A stretch of DNA of 23,639 nt, taken from positions 1 through 23,639 of the forward strand of contig SLKF01000117.1 in NCBI GenBank assembly GCA_007134725.1. Reading direction: 5' to 3'. The position numbers and the translations under genes are program-made. Of the stretch, positions 22,763 through 23,639 are shown one piece after another. The notes under the pieces were generated by a model that saw only the letters and a program-made list of their open reading frames with translations, made no database searches and was not told where the DNA came from. Every line of letters starts with the position of its first letter. The stretch's first letter is position 1. The stretch comes from Clostridiales bacterium. Lineage in GTDB: Bacteria; Bacillota; Clostridia; Peptostreptococcales; T1SED10-28.

Positions 22763-23639
22763 TTAATAGTTTATCATATCGCTCTGGGAATGTAAATATC
22801 GTTTTGCTTCTTTTGCATCTTTTTCAATCTGTTGACGGAGGGTCTCCGGGTTCTCAAAGGAAATCTGTCCCCGAAGAAACTTCACGAAAATCGTTTCTAC
22901 GGTACAGGAATAAAGATTGCCTTCATAATCCATAAAAAAGGACTCCACTTCTGCGGACTGATCATTAAACTTCGGTTGATGTCCCACCGAGGTCACGGAT
23001 CGGTAGATTTTCTCATCCACTTTGGAATACGTGGCGTAGACACCGCTTTTCGGCAAAATCTGATTGCTGTCGATTTTTATGTTGGCGGTGGGAAAGCCTA
23101 AGGTGGTACCAAGGCCCATTCCTCGGATCACGGGACCTCGAATGGCGTAGTATCTTCCTAAGTACTTTTCCATCATGGCCACTTCCCCTTCTTCGATCAG
23201 TCCCCGGATTTTCGAACTGCTGATTTTTGCGCCTTCAAAGTTGTAAGGATTGATCATAGCCACTTCAAAACCCAGTGTTTTTCCCATTTCTCTTAACATC
23301 TGGGGATTCCCCCGGGCTTTTTTTCCGAAGCGATAATCGAATCCCACAACGATCAACTTGCTGTTTAACTGTTCTACCAGAATATTTCGGATAAAATCTT
23401 CCGGTTCCATGTTTTTAATCTCCTTATTAAAAGGGCTGAGAATTAGTTCTTTGATGCCCTCGGCGGCGAAAAGCTCCGCTTTTTTCTGAAGGCTGGTAAT
23501 CTCTTTTAAGGTAGTCTCCCCCTGATGTTTTCGGGGATGATTTAAAAAAGTATACACACTGGGGCAAAGATTTCGCCCCAGGGAGCCTTCCCGAACCGCC
23601 TTTAAGAGCTCCTGGTGTCCCAGGTGAACCCCGTCAAAA
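22763..23639 (-). CDS. ribF: Bifunctional riboflavin kinase/FAD synthetase (5' end outside the window)
   Basis: RibF phosphorylates riboflavin to FMN and adenylylates FMN to FAD. The frame stays open to the window edge. The first visible residues, FDGVHLGHQELLKAV, contain the HxGH nucleotidyltransferase motif, so only about 15-20 N-terminal residues are missing. A GTG at 23557 is internal and not the start. Further motifs are VVGFDYRFGKKARGN and SSSKIRGLIEEGEV of the FAD synthetase half. The flavokinase half has GMGLGTTLGFPTANI (PTAN motif), GVYATY and VESFFMDYEGNLY. About 291 residues are visible against a family length near 305-315. It is followed by rpsO, as in many Firmicutes. Confidence 0.95.
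   Translation of the reverse strand, partial: FDGVHLGHQELLKAVREGSLGRNLCPSVYTFLNHPRKHQGETTLKEITSLQKKAELFAAEGIKELILSPFNKEIKNMEPEDFIRNILVEQLNSKLIVVGFDYRFGKKARGNPQMLREMGKTLGFEVAMINPYNFEGAKISSSKIRGLIEEGEVAMMEKYLGRYYAIRGPVIRGMGLGTTLGFPTANIKIDSNQILPKSGVYATYSKVDEKIYRSVTSVGHQPKFNDQSAEVESFFMDYEGNLYSCTVETIFVKFLRGQISFENPETLRQQIEKDAKEAKRYLHSQSDMINY

Noticed and set aside
23557..23557. GTG at 23557 as the start of ribF.
   Set aside because: The same frame continues to the window edge and encodes the essential FDGVHLGHQ motif upstream, so this codon is internal.

Overview
The window is a chromosomal core segment from a low-to-moderate-GC Gram-positive bacterium, most likely class Clostridia. The evidence is strong AGGAGG-type ribosome binding sites, a clostridial gene order (ribF-rpsO-pnp, ftsK-rimO-pgsA-recA-rny, iscR-iscS-iscU, alaS-ireB-ruvX-DUF1292-fur-rnj), a GAAC-N4-GTTC LexA box and an Fe-S-type Rrf2 regulator. 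The genus cannot be fixed from the sequence. Every credible gene is on the minus strand, so the window reads biologically from its right end to its left end. I see no tRNA, rRNA, CRISPR array, complete transposon or plus-strand gene. No gene-free stretch exceeds about 240 bases.

Right third (23639 to 15375): ribF, cut by the window edge; rpsO; pnp behind a structured leader and its own promoter, ended by a strong terminator; ftsK/spoIIIE; then rimO and pgsA, which overlap by 17 bases. recA follows with its own promoter and a perfect LexA/DinR box over the predicted transcription start. A small hairpin lies between its ribosome binding site and its ATG.

Middle (14230 to 10145): a strong recA terminator, rny with its own promoter and repeat-rich leader, a terminator, then a compact iron-sulfur unit, iscR-iscS-iscU. 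That unit is driven by a consensus TTGACA-17-TATAAT promoter flanked by two CCGACT-containing partial dyads that look like IscR sites, and it ends in a terminator. mnmA, often found next in Clostridia, is absent here.

Left half (10113 to 76): an AI-2E-family membrane protein, alaS (no T-box leader), a small YdcZ-type DMT membrane protein, ireB, an aldo/keto reductase with a C-terminal two-cluster ferredoxin domain, ruvX, a DUF1292 protein with an alternating His-Asp tail, sfsA, fur (own promoter plus Fur-like box) and rnj. The YdcZ, aldo/keto reductase and sfsA genes look like insertions into the conserved alaS-ireB-ruvX-DUF1292-fur-rnj backbone. A REP-like G/C-rich repeat lies at the extreme left edge.

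Functional themes: three central RNA-decay enzymes (RNase J, RNase Y, PNPase), iron and Fe-S homeostasis (Fur, IscR, IscS, IscU), recombination and chromosome handling (RecA, RuvX, FtsK) and translation (AlaS, S15, RimO). Most of the window is ordinary housekeeping sequence. The most unusual stretch is 5900-6101, between alaS and the YdcZ-type gene. It can be read either as a terminator or attenuator leader or as a short decayed reading frame with one stop and one frameshift.
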